Assembly: GCF_040436345.1 (NCBI RefSeq)
Contig: NC_133230.1
Location: 23,508,197 to 23,572,196 of the forward strand
Source: Pagrus major
Taxonomy: Eukaryota; Chordata; Actinopteri; Spariformes; Sparidae
Reading direction: 5' to 3'
Length of the DNA stretch: 64,000 nt
The notes under the pieces are model-generated. The model was given only the letters and a program-made list of their open reading frames with translations. It was not told where the DNA came from and searched no databases. This document shows positions 22,401 to 33,650 of the stretch, piece after piece. The position numbers and the translations under genes were made by a program. Position 1 is the stretch's first letter; each line of letters starts with the position of its first letter.

Positions 22401-23394
22401 TAGGAAAGAAAAGCAAAGGAAGGGTATTTGCATGCGGAGTAATGAAAAAACAACCAGAGAGGGAGAAACGAGACGCGACAGCTCGGTGTGGAAACGCTAA
22501 CAGATTGCACTAGGCATAAAGCATCTGCTGCTATCTGCCTGGTTGTCAGATGTAAAGTTCTTTCCAGAGAGGGTTTTCTATCATTTATTGGCTTCTCTCT
22601 CAGTTACGGCACAGTCTCGCCTCTAAGTCGCAGCGTTATGCAAGGCAGAGGTAAGCCGCTAAAATGTAAAAGTGTAAATGAACAACGGTGTGACAGCGAC
22701 GGGTGAGAGGAAGTGGATAACGCCGCGCTATTTTGAGGATGCGGGTGAGGATGCTCATGTTTAGAGCCCCTATCAGGGCCTCAGGCTGGGCACAATTCTC
22801 TCTGCTGCTGCTGCCAATTTAGGAGCTCAGCAGCTCATGGAAGCTGTTGCTGTCTTTTTAAAAGAGGTGATACCGAGTTTAAGTTCAGTTTGATTCTTTT
22901 CCACTTTCTCGATCGATACATCTTCATTCTGGCTTCCTATCTGGGGCACTGCAGCAGCTAATCGTGTAATAATATCTGCAGGAGATTGGTTTGAGGTGGT
23001 AAAAACCTCAGGACCATCTGTCTATCTTTGATGTTGGCATCGTCCCCTGACACACTACTCCTGCCGGTCCCATTCCTTAAGGCCTTGTGGTAATTGGGTT
23101 ACAGAGAGAGAGAGAGAGGAGGCGTCATCAAGTCCAGGTCTGCCTCGTCCCTCAATGGGCCCACAAGCCTGCTCTTGATGTCTGACACACAGGAGACGAA
23201 CTCGCCCATTGCAGAGTTTACTCATCTGAGGAGAGGAGAGGCCTGTGGGTGTCATGATGAAGTCGTCTAAATGTCTCCTTCCTTATTTATTTACAGTAGA
23301 TTCTAATTCATATTGTTAAAGTTGCTAAAACACAGTCAAAACTTGTCATTCACTTTGATTAATGTGCACTTCCACTGAAGTGTTTATGCATGAC
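19470..23394. other. Non-coding stretch, nothing recognised
   Basis: No exon or transposon body recognised. It includes a (GTTT)n tract at 19633-19653 and a (GA)n tract near 23103-23118. Much of 20.6-22.9 kb looks unique and balanced in composition, as conserved non-coding DNA often does, but this cannot be tested from one sequence. Confidence 0.45.
19633..19653. repeat. (TTTG)n microsatellite
   Basis: Five consecutive TTTG units. Confidence 0.85.
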
Positions 23395-24030
23395 TTTTTG
23401 TAGGCGACCACAAAAGACATGGAGCAAGAACCCGGATTCTTGCTCGTAAATTATTTAAGATGAGAAGATGTAAGTACCGGGAAGTTGTGGTGAAGGAAGC
23501 TGATCTACCAGTCGATCTACGCTCCAACCCTCACTTATGGTCATGAGATTTGGGTAATGACCGAATTAGAACGCGGATACAAGCGACCGAAATCATTGTC
23601 CTCTGTAAGGTAGCTGGGCTCAACCTTAGGAACCTGTTGCTTTATCATAACATAGGCTGTAGTCTGTGTGGTGTGTTGTTCAAGTGCAACTTTTTTGCCA
23701 AGACACAGGCAACATGAGGTGAAGCAGCGGTCAGCTCTCGTCGCCGCTAGTTCTTTGATGTCTGTTTGGTGTGTCCGGGCCCATAGAGTGAAGGGTAAGG
23801 AGCTTGAACATCTGGAGGGAGCTCAAAGTAGAACCGGTACTCTTTCCTCCTTCGTCCATTACTGTAGATCCAGCTGATTAGGACGCCTCCTTGGTGCCTG
23901 TCCTTTGGAGTCTTCCAGGCATGTCCAACTAGGAGGTGGCACCTGGAATACCCTGACCAACCATGGGTAAGCAAAGAAAGATGGATGGATGGATGGATGG
24001 ATGAATGGAATAGATGGATGGATGGGTGGA
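23395..24030 (+). mobile_element. Decayed Rex3/RTE-like LINE 3' end
   Basis: Segments such as GAGCTCAAAGTAGAACCGGT, AGGACGCCTCCTTGGTGCC, GGCATGTCCAACTAGGAGG and GGTAAGCAAAGAAAGATGGA resemble the 3' end of Rex3-type (RTE clade) non-LTR retrotransposons of fish, including the usual GATG tail. The reading frame is broken throughout. Family assignment is from memory of the consensus. Confidence 0.65.
23980..24026 (+). repeat. (GATG)n tail microsatellite
   Basis: Imperfect GATG units with GAATG interruptions, at the 3' end of the Rex3-like LINE, as expected for the tail of this family. Confidence 0.8.
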
Positions 24031-26364
24031 GGGCATGTCCGTCCTCTTACATCTGTGCTAAGCTCCATCCATAATGAAACATATGGTGCTTTAGCCTATC
24101 ATTAGCAGACTGCTGAGTGCCTATGGTGTCAGTATGAAGAGAGACTTCACAGCCAAATGACGCATCACATCTTAATCAGCTTAGTTTTGATTTAAAGGAA
24201 TGTCCTTTCTTTTTTTTTATGTCATCATTCTATAACGCCATCTGCTCCTAATTCCTCCCCTCTCTCGGGAGACGATATGTTTCAATCCTCTGCACAGTTT
24301 CTACCTCAGCTCAGAAATGATACTGTTTCTCAGCTCTGTTCCCCTTGTGCTCCTGTGCTCACATGCAATCAGTGAGTAAGAGAGGGCCTTGACCTTTCGA
24401 GATGCATGGATTTCCTGTCACGGCTACTGGTATAAGAGAGGATTTTTATAGCCCTGCTGAGTATCATTAAGCTCCATCCTCCGCTTTTTCGACGCGGTAC
24501 GACTGTCACTCACACGCTGCTGTTACCGCAGACCTGACGTCCCTATTACCTGTGTTGATTCTTCAGCGTGAGTGCGAGAATGCTGACAGGCTTTTAGGGG
24601 CAAGGAGTGTTACAACTGTGACAACACAGGGACTAAGGGAAAAGGGCTATTATGAAAGAGAGAAGAGGCGCATGGGAGCACAGGGGGGGAAATGTGCCTC
24701 CTCCAGACCCACACAAATCTTTCAGAAACTCACACAAGTCGAATCTGCCGTCAGATTCACCAGCAGCTCTGTGTGTGTTACCAAGCAGAGTCAGAATATG
24801 TTTCTTGGAGCATCATTTCAAGTCTGGAGAGGTGCTATGACAACAACTCTGTTCTCTCGCTGGGTGACAGATTTCCAATGCTGGCAATAAAGCCTTGTTA
24901 CTTCCAACTCGCAGGTACAGGTAATGAAATTCGGGCGGCTGGGCTGACATGTGGAGTGAAAATCTCATCTCGCAGTGCCACGGGGCAGCTGGCAGCGCCG
25001 CACACCTGTAATGTGCTTTGCTGCCTTCGGTCCCTGTGGGGGATGACTCCTCTTCCTGATAAGGTGCCTGCAGAGGACGTGTCAGCAGGGCTGGCCTTTG
25101 TCACACTATCATCCTGTCCGCCACACGCCACCCGACCAATTATCATCCTCTAACCGTCTTTTAATGAAACCGAAGTAGGCCTGCTGAGGTGGCCCAGGGT
25201 AGCTCCTTCAACTGCACCACAGGCAGAAAAAATGTGTTTCATAACAGGATATGCGTTACCTTAAAGGCTGTTTGACCCACTGAATGATAGAATCAATAAA
25301 ACAGTAAAACGTGAGCAGCTACAGTTAGGTGTTTTACGACATCAGATCCTTACTCACTGCTGATTGATTATCCATAATGTCAACAGACCACCTTCAGTGC
25401 CAGCTAATGCATTGCTCGGCAGCAACCAAATTTGCTCATAAATCTTTAATTCGTTCACCCCAGGGGAGCCAAAAATGAACCATCTATTATGTCTGCAAAG
25501 CTAGAAATTGCAACCAAACCATAACACCCGCCCCTGAATTATTGAATAAGCTTCCTAGAAAGGGACTAGCCATGCTTTGTGATCTAATATCCTCTCAACA
25601 TATTTCAAAGTGAAGTGAAGTGTCCTCTTCTGTTTGCGTCTCCGGCTGTGTGCTATCTGTGCATGACAGCTGGCTGTAATTTAGCAAGGGTTTGGTGAAG
25701 GTGATCTACTCAGCCACACCTGCACATCAGAAACTGTCTGGTTATTTCCTCCACAACAGCAACTACTAAAAGCACTTCTCTGACCACAGCTGAGGATATT
25801 CCTATTATAACCCATGAATAAGATATTATACAGGAAGAATAACCAAAAGAATAAATCTATAACAGAGAGAGAAAGGGGAAAGTATTGGATTCTGAAAATC
25901 CAAATATTACTGACTCACCACCGCTGTGAAGTTGGCAAATTGTTTTTGGAAGGCAGGGCGCTGATGACTTTGTGTCATTGAGATAAAACTCTGCAAAGCC
26001 TTTGACACTGTTTCTAACTTAGCATCTGCTTATGCTCTTTCTTGTAATGAAAGTGCATGTATAATGAATGGATCCTGATATGCAGAAAGTTCACGACATT
26101 TAAAAGAATATATATAAATATTGTTAAAAGAGTGACTTCCAGGCATGCAGCGCATTTATTTATTTTATTGTTGAGGCTGGATGTAAGGCTTTAAAGCAAA
26201 AACAACTCATAGTTTAGCAAACAGCATTATCTGGTGAGAAGAGAGGATTTAGCTTATCGCAGAGTGGCCCCCGAACTGATCTCATCTTTCTACAAAATAG
26301 ACATAACCACACGTGAAATGTCAGTGCCATTCCTAGAAAGCCCAAAATGCATGTCCCAGTCGAG
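24031..26364. other. Non-coding stretch, nothing recognised
   Basis: No exon or transposon found. Overlapping plus-strand ORFs at 24552-25153 lie in three frames with no domain signature and no splice support. Confidence 0.45.
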
Positions 26365-26710
26365 CCCAAAGTAAATCCAAAGCTGTTGTTGAACCATCTG
26401 GAGTGCAGGCATGGGTTTCACTCTGACACACTGAAATAATAATCTTTTTTTTTTCTTGCCTGAATATTTAATGCAAAAATAAGCCCGCAGATAACCTGTA
26501 ACTGGAAAGCATGGTCCAAGCTTAAATTTTAATAACAATATCACTGAGAATGGACCCTTATTTTGTCACCTCAAAATACCCCCGCTTGAGACGAACAACA
26601 TCATTAAACTCATTATAGTTATTTATTTCCTTATTCAAACTAACCTTGTGCACATAAAAGAGTCAAACACAAGTGCTTAGGTGGAAAATCATCTTCCTAT
26701 TCCCATTGGA
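26365..26710 (+). repeat. Direct repeat, copy B (partner 18725-19160)
   Basis: Same ordered blocks as copy A, with a T-rich interruption near 26440 and an internal deletion of the AACACTTAACACATGG region. It ends at AGTGCTTAGGTGGAAAATCA. Confidence 0.75.
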
Positions 26711-29039
26711 CTGAATAGGCGCCATCTTTGCCTTGCTATCTAGTTCTATTATTAAATCTATGGCTCCAATGCTTTGAGTGGATGTCGTGTCCTGGGATTT
26801 TAAAACTAAATTAACATGGTCTCAAAGACTAGCATAGGCTGTAATATATGTCTCACATTTGTAGGTAAGGTGTTTTACAAAAAAAAAGGGAAAAAAAGAC
26901 ATCAGTAATAATATTGAGTGAATTTAAAAAATGACTCGCGGGTCGATTTCTGAAAATCAGGGACAGCCCTCGTGTTACTCAAACCCACAGCCCTTACTGT
27001 GGAAAACATCACACATTTATGAATGTGCATTTGCTCCCTGCTACCAGCTGTGCCTCCGAAGCGTGGGAATAACCATGTTAGCCTCTTCTCGTGTTACCAC
27101 CCTATTGCAGCATCGTCACTGCCTCTCTCGCTCTCTCTCTCTTTGGCCTAAACCCCATCGATTCTGATGATTATTAAGCTTAAAAGCTTCGGCACTCCCT
27201 TCCTACTGTCTTTTCCGTTAATGAAGACCAATTTCCATTTAAAGCAAATGCAGTGGTGTCCGATTCAAAGCTGGATGTATTGGAGTGTCTGAGTAAATTA
27301 GGCTCATGTTGCCTGACACGTGTAAGTAGTTGAAATAGGAAGCTGGGATTAATAAAGGTTTCTCGCTCTGGTAGACGATATACGATACTCGGTTTAGAGG
27401 ACGTATGTATGTGTACGTGAGAGTGTTAATGCAAAACAAACTCCATGCAAAATAAAACGCCCTTAGACTGAAATGTAAGGCCAGAATTCACATTCTGCAT
27501 TTCCCCCATGCAAAGGGTTTTCTCTCACTCGGTTAGATGAACGTAATCACAGCTTTGTTACAGATTTGGCCTCTGCCGTATGAGTTATTGACAGAGCAAT
27601 TGGAGTGGAAATGGGAGTCAGCACACGGCAAGGTCTCCCACAAGGACAATTCTATTATTTCCAAGCTGAGGAAGAAAGAAGAAGAAAATCTGCCACTGAT
27701 TATCTAACTCACTCACATAATGTCAGACAGTCCGGCCTTCATAGCGTCACAAATTCAGTTGGAAATCTCCCTGCGTACCAGAGGATAACGCTGTCAGTTT
27801 GTGACAAATGTGTTGTTTGGCCCTTTATGACTACACCACACAAGCACACAAGGACATTTCAGTCATTTGTCCAATTAATTTTTAAAGGTTGGATGACAGC
27901 GTAACTGAGAAATCGGGCAAAGTTACAGAGTGAGGGTGGTCTGATCTGAACTGGATGTGGTCTGGGGGTGCAGGTCCGTGCTCTGGAGCGAGGCCAAATG
28001 GTCTGGTCTCCCCTCCGAGGGCTGTTTAGTCAGACGAGCTGGCCGTGGTGATTAACATTTGGGGCTTGGGTGACTCATCCCTGCTTCATCCTCGACCCAG
28101 AGACAATTACAGAGAGTCGCTGCACTCCAGCAGCAGACGCTCCATCATTACCTGTGGTTCAACAGTGCACAGATGATACTCTGTCCTGTCCTCTCGTCTG
28201 AGTCACACCTTCTATTTTCAGGGGAAATCATTTCTATCCATCAACCTATCGGATGTGTCTGTAAACAATACAAATGGGAGTGTTGGCAGATGGTGCTCCA
28301 ATTACTGTACATTTGTAAGGTTGCTGAAAGTGTTGTTGATCAGCAGTCTTCATTATGTGACAAGCTGTACTGTGCTGTATTATGCTCTTTGTCTTTGTCA
28401 GAGGTAATTAAAAGCCATTTCAGTGTCACGTGTGAACGAGTGAGGCCAGATCCTTCTGATATTTTTCATTCTCCGACAACGTCTTTTAGTTTCTGTGCAG
28501 CCTAATGAGGCATTCAAACATTAAAAAATGAAATATCTTGTGATCGGGCAAGTAGCACACAGCTTCTTTTTTCCCCATCAGAGAACCATACTTCATCAGC
28601 TCTATTCAGCATACTGAGGACATTCTCATCACCGGCTGGTCTGCCGACTCAAAGACAAAATGTACCACCAACAAAAAAATAACTGTCAGCAGTGACAAAA
28701 TACTGCTTTTCTTTGATTAGCCGTGTAGTCAGAGTGAAAATGGGACAAGGGGAGGCAAGGAGCATTTCTAGACAAGATCCCCTGAGGTTTGAACAAGTCG
28801 GAGTTAAAGTTGCAGCCGAAATTGAAGCGTGAAGATGTAAAAGAGGGAGAGTCAAGCAGCAGCGAGATTCCAGAGGCAGGGTCACTGCAGTGTCTATTTA
28901 ATGTATCCATTATGTGTCTGATTCAATCACTGTGGTCAGAAACTTAGTTGGGAACTCAACAATGGTGATCAATGTCCCGGATCACGAGTATTGCCTTTCG
29001 ATGTTCATTTAAAGTTGTTATTTTGCAGGACAAATGAAC
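26711..29039. other. Non-coding stretch, nothing recognised
   Basis: No exon or RNA gene seen. The sequence looks mostly unique. Confidence 0.45.
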
Positions 29040-29300
29040 CATCTGCTGCTGCATCCTTAATGCTCGATCAGCTATTAAATTTTCATCAGTCGAATTGAGT
29101 AAAAGCAGACTTACGCCTCATTCTGCACGCACAAATGATCTGGTTAGCCACTTTAATGACCTATGCTCATCAGCCTTGGATGTTACTGCACCCTTGAAAA
29201 CTAGATCAGTTCACAAAGTTAATCCATCTTTGTGGCTTAATGACGCAACAACAGAAAAGCTTAACACAATTACATACTGAACCTTCTATAAATATTATTT
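29040..29300 (+). pseudogene. LINE reverse-transcriptase polyprotein fragment (L2/Rex1-like)
   Basis: The plus-strand translation of 29113-29265 includes SARTNDLVSHFNDLCSSALD, VTAPLKTRSVHKVNPSLWLN and DATTEKL. This is the typical linker between endonuclease and reverse transcriptase in L2-like fish LINEs (a His-Phe-Asn segment, 'APLKTR', then 'PWLND'). No RT core motif follows, and the frame ends at a stop at 29278. An old, truncated copy. Confidence 0.6.
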
Positions 29301-29344
29301 CAGACTATGAAAGGGGTTGAAGATTAATAAATGGCAAACATCTT

Positions 29345-30310
29345 TGACTTAAAGGAGACCTATGATACCTTTTGGTTCTCTCCTTTCCTTCAGTGTGTTA
29401 TGGCTCTTGTGCATGCAAAAGGTGTTGAAAGTCTGTGCCAACGGGAGCTCCTCTCTCCCACGGAAAACACCGCTCCTGAAGTGTCTGAAAGGCCTCGTCA
29501 GTAGTCCCCCATCATGACATCACTACCTGGGCCTTATTTTAAACATTTTTACAGCAGATATGAATCATTAGTGGTCCTTAAAGCAGCCATTTTCAATATT
29601 CTTCTACACTTAAACCCTTAAGTGTAAGGGTAATCGTCAGTCTGTGGGTCCAAGAAAAGTCAGGGACATTGGGATATCATAGTGCTTTATCATCACTTGG
29701 CATTGCTGTTCCCCTCAGTTCTACTTAGCTTTGTAGCATTTTTAATGAATTGTTTTGGTGTTAAAAAAGTTGGTCCTCAACTTTGCTATTTTGGTTCAAT
29801 AATCTATTTATTTGTTTTTTTACACTCATGTCACTCAAGTGTACATGTAGCGCCTAAAGAGCTAGATGTTTGTTTGTTTTTATTGTCAGGTGTTGGTGTA
29901 GACCAAAACAGAGCGAACAGAGGAGTGAATACTGGACTTACATTCACCAGGTGGCTAGAGACACAACTTCCATTGTCATTCTGTAGCTAGCTGCTGTTGG
30001 ACTAGCATCAGTCAGTGGTTTCTGTGGCTCTCCTCTTAGGTTTCATGGTCAGAAAATAAGATAAGCATACACCAATGGGTTTGACACGATGTTCAGAGAA
30101 AAAATAAAAACTTTTTAAGACGTCTAAACAATCCTTTACAGCTGCCATCCAGACACGACTTAAAATATATGATAATGTTCCTCTGTATCTGCTGGATGTG
30201 TAATTAGGCAACTGCTTGCTCACATGTTGGCCATAACAACTTTATTATTCGCTGCCCCCAAGTGGCCAAAAAATCATTTAAAGATCCTCTTTTTAGATGC
30301 AGCAGCGTTT
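29345..30310. repeat. Repeat-rich patch
   Basis: It begins with AAAGGAGACCTATGATACCT and ends near CTGCCCCCAAGTGGCCAAAA, both strings seen in common teleost repeats. I cannot resolve individual elements or their limits. Confidence 0.35.
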
Positions 30311-31059
30311 CTCTGTCTTATTTTTGCAGCAGCACAGTTGATGATGTAATTTTTTTTTGACTGCCTCGTGGACTTTTGGGCTTAATCCTACATATTAAGT
30401 ACAATCTGCTCAGCAGATGTCACCTGTTGGGGTACTACACGTCCCAGTGGTTCTGTTGCTTCCCTACGTTACCTCTTGGCAACATCCCAGACCGAGCATG
30501 GGCCTGTTTAAACAACTCAACTTATCTGTATTAGCTCTGGCTGTTCCGTCTTCTTTTATTTTCTGCCCATTTTTATTTAGACTTTCCCATTGTTATGTTT
30601 GCCGTAATCTATTGGTGAACTGAAAACTTTGGTGAAAACTTTGCACACTCATGATAAGTGCACTGTAGGTAATTATTGTGAGCGCTCCTGTGAATGCATC
30701 CATTAAAAAAAATGTGACACGACCATGTGGGGCTGTAAAAGCTTGTTCTCTTCCCACATCCTATTTTTTACTAATTCAGTGTGTCAGCACTACCGCGGGG
30801 CTACAGTTTGCCCAGCGAGTCACTGCTGTCAAACCTGTCAAAGTGTCCCCGCAAGGCCCCGCCGACCAGCAGCTTTTAACACACTAATGTCAGAGCCGGT
30901 TCCAATAAGCCATTAGTATTTACCGTACATGATGACAGTTTATTCTTCAGCAGCATCATCAACAACAATTTAATTGGCCAACGTTTTCCTCGCTAATGCT
31001 ATTACACATCAAACCCGAGACAGTTAATGGGAATTTTATCCGAAGTTGAAATCCTCTCC
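30311..31059. other. Non-coding stretch, nothing recognised
   Basis: No exon, RNA gene or clear repeat recognised. Confidence 0.4.
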
Positions 31060-31147
31060 AAGTTAATTGTTGTAATTTTATACATATTTCTAGTATTCTC
31101 ATATGATCCGCTCTGTAGGAGTGCACCGAGCTCCCTCCGAGTCCTGC
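31060..31147 (+). repeat. Local non-coding duplication, copy 1
   Basis: It aligns with 32267-32355 over about 85 nt with roughly 70% identity by eye. It is anchored by GTAATTTTATAC, TAT-TC-AG-AT, ATCCGC and CTCCCTC-G-GTCC. The two copies are 1.2 kb apart in the same orientation. Confidence 0.6.
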
Positions 31148-32179
31148 AGAGATGCTGAGGTTATTCAGAGTACAGTAGGAGGTATTTAAGGCATACTCCA
31201 TTTCTGCTGCGATTCCAAGCAGGCTGCGATAAGTGGGAGGCTCAGGGGGGTTTGGAGGGCATTTAGAAGTGGGACACAGTTGTGCCAGACGACTCCCCAC
31301 CAAGCTGCCTATTAACATCACCCTATGCATGCGTATGCAGCCTAACACTTCAGTCCTAATCTGAAGCACAGATACACTGGCAGCATTATTAAATGTGCTC
31401 CTTTAAGAGCACACTGTCAGCAATGTGCACACAGGGAGGGGAAGACCAGCAGAGGCACTGGCACTGCAAGGACTTTCCTCACTGGAGAAAAGCCTTTTTA
31501 TTTCAGTCACAGCGATTCTCTGCGGATGAGGTGAATAATCCTGTCAACACAGTGCGCGGGCTGCCAAAACACTGTGAATTATTATCCAATTATGATTTGT
31601 TTTTCAGCGGACTTTCAAGATATTCATGTGTTGGTCCTGCTGCTTAACTGGAAAGAAAAGACAGGCCAGCACACAGGAGCTGGTTATGTAAGAGAGAGAG
31701 AGCTTTTCACTGTTACTGTTGTTTTATCTTATTGACCCAACTAGGAAAGCAACCCACACTGGCACTTAGCATACAGGCACACGGGCTTCAAGCGTGACCC
31801 TAAGCGTTCAGCCCATACCAGCGCTCCAGATAAAGGCTCCCATGGTGTGAGTGGAGACGGTGTTAAAACAGTCGTACATGATAAAGCGCTGGGAGAACTC
31901 AACCCAGCAGCTGCAGAGGTGATATCCAGAGTGTTCAGATGGACTGTGATATGTTAAGTGCACACAGGAACAGCGAGTAGTGGCCCATAGACACCTCGGA
32001 TGGAGGTTAGTCTTTAAAGAGGAGAGATATACCCTCCATGGGCCCCAGGGGCACTTCAGAAAGAGAGAGAGGAGAGTGTGACTCATGGACAGCAGCAGAA
32101 AGCTTCCTTCTGACCAGCAGAAGTAGAGCGATTCAGTGCTCTTGGCCCTTCAAACCCAACCAGCTGTCGGGCCCTGCTG

Positions 32180-32262
32180 TGGTAGGTGAATGGATGATGT
32201 GGGAAGCTGCTGTTTACAGTAATTTCATCTTCTCCTGCCACTCCAGGGAGATTTAGCATCAC
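32180..32262 (+). repeat. Local non-coding duplication, second pair, copy 1
   Basis: It aligns with 32392-32474. Shared blocks are GGATG-T-TGGGAAG, TTTACAGTAAT (TTGACAGTGAT in the partner) and TCTTCTCC-G-CACTCCAG followed by TTAG-TTA-CATC. Confidence 0.5.
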
Positions 32263-32266
32263 TCAG

Positions 32267-32355
32267 TAAGTGGATTGCCGTAATTTTATACGTATCTCCA
32301 GGATCTCAATAATATCCGCACCGTTGGAAGTGTGAACTCCCTCTGCGTCCCGTCT
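32267..32355 (+). repeat. Local non-coding duplication, copy 2
   Basis: Partner of 31060-31147. It follows immediately on the first copy of the other duplicated pair, so the modules are interleaved. Confidence 0.6.
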
Positions 32356-32391
32356 CTAAATCATCCTAAACCCATCTGACAGTTACTGATG

Positions 32392-32474
32392 TGGATGGTA
32401 TGGAAGGTTAAGGTTTGCATTGACAGTGATCTCTTCTTCTCCCGTCACTCCAGCTGTTAGATTAAACATCTTTA
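32392..32474 (+). repeat. Local non-coding duplication, second pair, copy 2
   Basis: Partner of 32180-32262, about 210 nt downstream in the same orientation. Confidence 0.5.
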
Positions 32475-32914
32475 CAGCCTGAAAGGGTGACACATGCAAT
32501 AACTTGTGAAGTCAACCCATAGCTCCTGCGACAGGAGGAAACTTAGACTATCGTGTATCACAGCACTGTAAAGCTCGAAATGCAAAAGCAAATTCAAAGA
32601 ACTGTCCAACTGAATTATAAATACTGTGTTTTGTCAGGACATTAAAAGACATATTTTCTTTAGATCCTTTGTTTTTTTTTTCCTCCTGTACATGCATGGA
32701 TAAAAATACCAAGTGAAGATAAAATATGTGCTGGGTATGAATAAATGAATGGGAGGATATGATGTCTCAGAGGACCAGATATTTTTCCTAAGATGGAAAT
32801 GCTTGAAATGAGCTTCAATTATTAATTAGCAAGAAGCGGAAGAAAGGCTGAGAAAAAAGCTTAGAGGGGGGAGAAAAAGAAAAGGGAAACATAATGAAAA
32901 ATCACAAGTCTGCA

Positions 32915-33650
32915 GCCATGCTAGCAGCTTGATGGGGTGATATCATATTCAATTTAGCAACATGCTAATGTTAAGAAGATAAACATTTTCCGTGGCCACC
33001 ATAGATTAGCGTGTTAGCATGCTAACATTTGCTAATTAGCACAAAATAATAGTTTAGTTTGGCAGGTATTTGGTCATAATGAAAACTTCATCCAACCTGC
33101 CTCTGCATTTGAAGCACAGTATGACTAACACCGTGGACACAAGGCTGCAGCTCAGGAGAAGTTGGCCTTCAATCCCAAATTCCTCCTGTCCACATAAAAT
33201 TTCCGTTGACAGTGTTGAACATTTGAATAAAATTGCAATGCATTTACCATTTAACAGCAATGCCGCACGGTTGAAGGGAACATAGTAACAGCAAAATGCC
33301 ACTTTTTCCTTGAATCTAATTGTCAAATCTGTCCACTAGTCCAACCCAAGTGAGAATCTTTGATTACCCGAAGCGGGCAGATTTGACAAGAAGGAAACAC
33401 GTAACTATGCTGAAGCAACTAGCATTCTATTAGCATGGGGACTTTGAACACGTGCTAAAAGTGGAAGTCTGCCAACAAGACTTATGGCAACGCAAAAAGG
33501 ACATATCACCTGAAAAGTCAAGATGATACCGAGCCACAGTATCATGACGACCATAAATATCTGCACAAAATTTCATGCCAATCCATCCAGTGCTTATTGA
33601 GCCATTCTAGTCTGGGCCAAAGTGGTGGACTGACCAACCCACAGACTGTC
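32915..33650 (-). repeat. 'TTAGCATGCTAAC' family repeat, copy 2 (reversed)
   Basis: Read on the minus strand it gives the same blocks as 14580-14945 and 42225-42660: GTTAGCATGCTAACACGCTAA near 33010, GGCATGAAATTTTGTGCAGA near 33575, and TGGATGGATTGGCATG. A unique-looking stretch (33080-33540) lies inside, so this copy is split or expanded. Confidence 0.6.

Noticed and set aside
23980..24026. Repeat array as a possible CRISPR
   Set aside because: Simple GATG tetranucleotides with no spacers, in a vertebrate genome. No CRISPR-like array anywhere in the window.
25260..25330. Minus-strand donor TTTAAG|GTAACG as the rgs6 first exon
   Set aside because: The reading frame leading to AAG is closed by a nearby TGA, and the residues do not match.
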